Program-made: the position numbers and the translations under genes
DNA from: Verrucomicrobiota bacterium
Lineage (GTDB): Bacteria > Verrucomicrobiota > Verrucomicrobiia > Opitutales > Opitutaceae
Direction: 5' to 3'
Assembly: GCA_023433275.1 (NCBI GenBank)
Contig: JAEZDN010000051.1
Coordinates: 46,484-110,483 of the forward strand
Length of the DNA stretch: 64,000 nt
Shown: positions 62,387-64,000 of the stretch, piece after piece
Layout of the letters: the number at the start of each line of letters is the position of its first letter
Position numbering within the stretch: the first letter of the stretch is position 1
The notes under the pieces: model-generated
The model's database searches: none
Seen by the model: only the letters and a program-made list of their open reading frames with translations
What the model was told of the DNA's origin: nothing

Positions 62387-63874
62387 ATGCTGGCCCGCTT
62401 GCTCCTCCTCTCCGCGTTCGTGACGGCCCCGCTACTCGCGGCGGACGCGACTTCACCCCTGGCCTCGGCCCCCTCGGAATTCGTCCGCGCCCAAGCCACG
62501 AGCGGCGTCCGCTGGCACCCCTGGACCCCGGCAACGCTTCAACGGGCGCAGGCCTCGGGCAAGAGCGTGTATGTCTTCATCGGCTCGCCGCTGAGCGAGC
62601 TCACGCGTGCGACGATCAATCAGACGTTCTCCAGCGAGAAGACCGTGGCGTGGATCAACGAGAGTTTCTTCTGCATTTTTGTGGATGCCGACGCCCAGCC
62701 CGAGGTCGCGGCGCTCGGGCAGCATTTCATTTCGAGCGTGAAACAACTCCGCGGCTGGCCGGTGCATCTCTGGCTCACGCCCGACACCCTCCAGCCCTAC
62801 GATGGCGCGAACTACCTCCCGCCGTCCGAGGAGTGGGGGAAGCCCGGCTTCCTGAAGGCCGCGCGTTCCGCGCACGACACCTGGAAAGTGGATCCCGCCC
62901 GCGCCCGGGCGCTGGCCGCCGAGGCGGGCGAGATGATGCGTCTGCCGCGGCTGGACCTCGAGGCGAAGATCGACATTGAGGCCAAGCTGGCGGCCGCCGC
63001 GAAGTCCTGGACCGCCGCGGCCGATCCGGTGAACGGCGGATTCGGCGACGCGCCGAAGCTGCCCGAGCCCGAGTTGATCCGCTTTCTCCTCACCCGTGAT
63101 GAAGCCGCCCGAGCCGTGGCCATCAAAGCCGCCCGCGCTGTCGTGAACGGCGCACTGCGCGACCCGGTCGATGGCGGGTTTTACCGCCGCTGCGTCGACG
63201 AAGCGTGGAAGGAACCGTATTTCCAAAAGACCCTCGCGGATCAGGCCCGCATCGCGATGGCGCTCTTCGAGGCGGCGGACGCGGCCAAGGACGAGAAGCT
63301 CCGTGCGGCGGGCATCGGCGCGCTGGATTTTGTGCTTACGGAATTGAAGAAACCTGACGGCACTTTCGCCGCCGCACTCGACGGCACGCTGGAGGAGAAC
63401 CCGGACCGGGCGAAGCGTCCGGCGTTCGTGAAAGTCGGCTCGGCCAGCATGTGGGCTCACGCCCTTTTCCTCTCAACTCTGCTGCGTAGTGGGGATGAAC
63501 GGTTGGTTGGCGTGGCACGGGAGTTGGTTCAGAGGTATCCGCGCGTGCAATTCCGTTCCGCCTCCGCGGCCGACCAGTTGGCAGACGACGCGTTGATGCG
63601 GCAACTCGCGAGCGATCGTCCGCGAGGGTTGATGACCATCGGGAGCACCTTCCGGTTTGACTCCGAAACGGGCTCCTATTTCGCGGTCATTGACGAAACT
63701 CCCAAGTTCGTCCGCGTGCCGACCCTCAGTGAAATTCCTTCGGCCGAGGTGCTGGCCCTGCTGGCCGGCGTCGACGCCCGGACCGCGGATCGGATCCGTC
63801 GAAATCTGATGAACCAGATCGAGTACGACGAATTGCCGCCCGGGGACGTACTGCTGGGGCTGAGTCAGAAGTGA
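62387..63874 (+). CDS. YyaL-like (DUF255/thioredoxin-fold) secreted protein lacking the cysteine motif
   Basis: About 495 residues from ATG 62387; a TTG three bases earlier is also possible. A signal peptide (ARLLLLSAFVTAPLLAAD) is followed by a thioredoxin-like domain (about 40-160) and an (alpha/alpha) barrel-like region (about 190-480). Landmarks RWHPWTPATLQRAQASGKSV, VAWINESFFCIFVDADAQPE, LRGWPVHLWLTPDTLQPYDG and DPVDGGFYRRCVDEAWKEPY align with the YyaL/SSP411 family. The usual CHWCHVM segment is replaced by SPLSELTRATINQTF, so it cannot act as a dithiol oxidoreductase. An export signal is also unusual for the family. The function is unknown. Confidence 0.82.
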   Translation: MLARLLLLSAFVTAPLLAADATSPLASAPSEFVRAQATSGVRWHPWTPATLQRAQASGKSVYVFIGSPLSELTRATINQTFSSEKTVAWINESFFCIFVDADAQPEVAALGQHFISSVKQLRGWPVHLWLTPDTLQPYDGANYLPPSEEWGKPGFLKAARSAHDTWKVDPARARALAAEAGEMMRLPRLDLEAKIDIEAKLAAAAKSWTAAADPVNGGFGDAPKLPEPELIRFLLTRDEAARAVAIKAARAVVNGALRDPVDGGFYRRCVDEAWKEPYFQKTLADQARIAMALFEAADAAKDEKLRAAGIGALDFVLTELKKPDGTFAAALDGTLEENPDRAKRPAFVKVGSASMWAHALFLSTLLRSGDERLVGVARELVQRYPRVQFRSASAADQLADDALMRQLASDRPRGLMTIGSTFRFDSETGSYFAVIDETPKFVRVPTLSEIPSAEVLALLAGVDARTADRIRRNLMNQIEYDELPPGDVLLGLSQK

Positions 63875-63879
63875 TCTTG

Positions 63880-64000
63880 AACCACGAAGAAACCCGAAGG
63901 GACACGAATCCCTGTGGAATTTACGCCACCGTCATCCTGAGCGGAGCGAAGGATCCAAGGGAAAGCACGAATACGCACAGCCGGCTTGGATCCTTCGCTC
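63880..64000. repeat. Interspersed repeats at the right edge; palindromic element copy 2 (cut by the window)
   Basis: ACCACGAAGAAACCCGAAGG near 63881 and GGACACGAATCC near 63900 resemble the CCACGAAT/ACACGAAT family of intergenic repeats; a related TTGGTGTAATTCGTG lies at about 43726. From 63928 the CCGTCATCCTGAGCGGAGCG element begins, with its inverted arm CTTGGATCCTTCGCTC at 63985-64000. It corresponds to the complete copy at 47681-47763. Confidence 0.8.

Overview
The window is about 65% GC and looks like the chromosome of a Gram-negative, verrucomicrobial bacterium, most likely Opitutaceae-like. This rests on several FG-GAP/VCBS proteins with ASPIC/UnbV ends, LytTR regulators beside them, outer-membrane beta-barrel proteins, a cellobiose-epimerase-type enzyme and abundant intergenic palindromic repeats. 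The assignment is inference from gene content, not from a marker gene. No rRNA, tRNA, CRISPR array or transposase was seen.

Region 1 (1-35 kb) is the outstanding part. A single 9,565-codon reading frame (6195-34892) encodes a giant repeat protein. It has no conventional signal peptide. Instead its N-terminus carries a short motif (LECLEQRMLLAGD) of the LEPR-XLL type known from giant planctomycete and verrucomicrobial proteins. Its body is a beta-rich domain array, then filament-like repeats, then 21 consecutive 345-bp RTX-like units in perfect register. Divergently transcribed from the same 295-bp AT-rich intergenic region is a three-gene operon: a GAF-HlyD adaptor, a protein joining a PqqD-like domain, an M50 (site-2) protease and a HlyD barrel, and a SecA-like ATPase (cut by the window edge). 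I propose that these three genes form a dedicated recognition, processing and export machine for the giant protein.

Region 2 (35-43 kb) holds a small lipoprotein, an AGE-family epimerase, a single-domain response regulator, YchJ, a secreted transglutaminase-like protein whose catalytic His appears to be Arg, a porin and a membrane-anchored ASPIC/UnbV protein.

Region 3 (42.5-52.7 kb) is a LytS/LytTR two-component pair followed by two paralogous TPR/FG-GAP/ASPIC proteins. Both carry a natural C-terminal pentahistidine and share an upstream element. The second forms a tight operon with an FKBP-type isomerase and a second LytTR regulator. Both paralogs are followed by blocks of the same GC-rich palindromic repeats, which suggests segmental duplication.

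Region 4 (52.7-64 kb) holds a fused transporter/spermidine-synthase-like protein, an outer-membrane beta-barrel, a vanadium-haloperoxidase coupled to a large FG-GAP protein, a DUF3788 protein and a YyaL-like secreted protein lacking the usual cysteines. Good rho-independent terminators are visible at 38194-38227 and 55261-55287.
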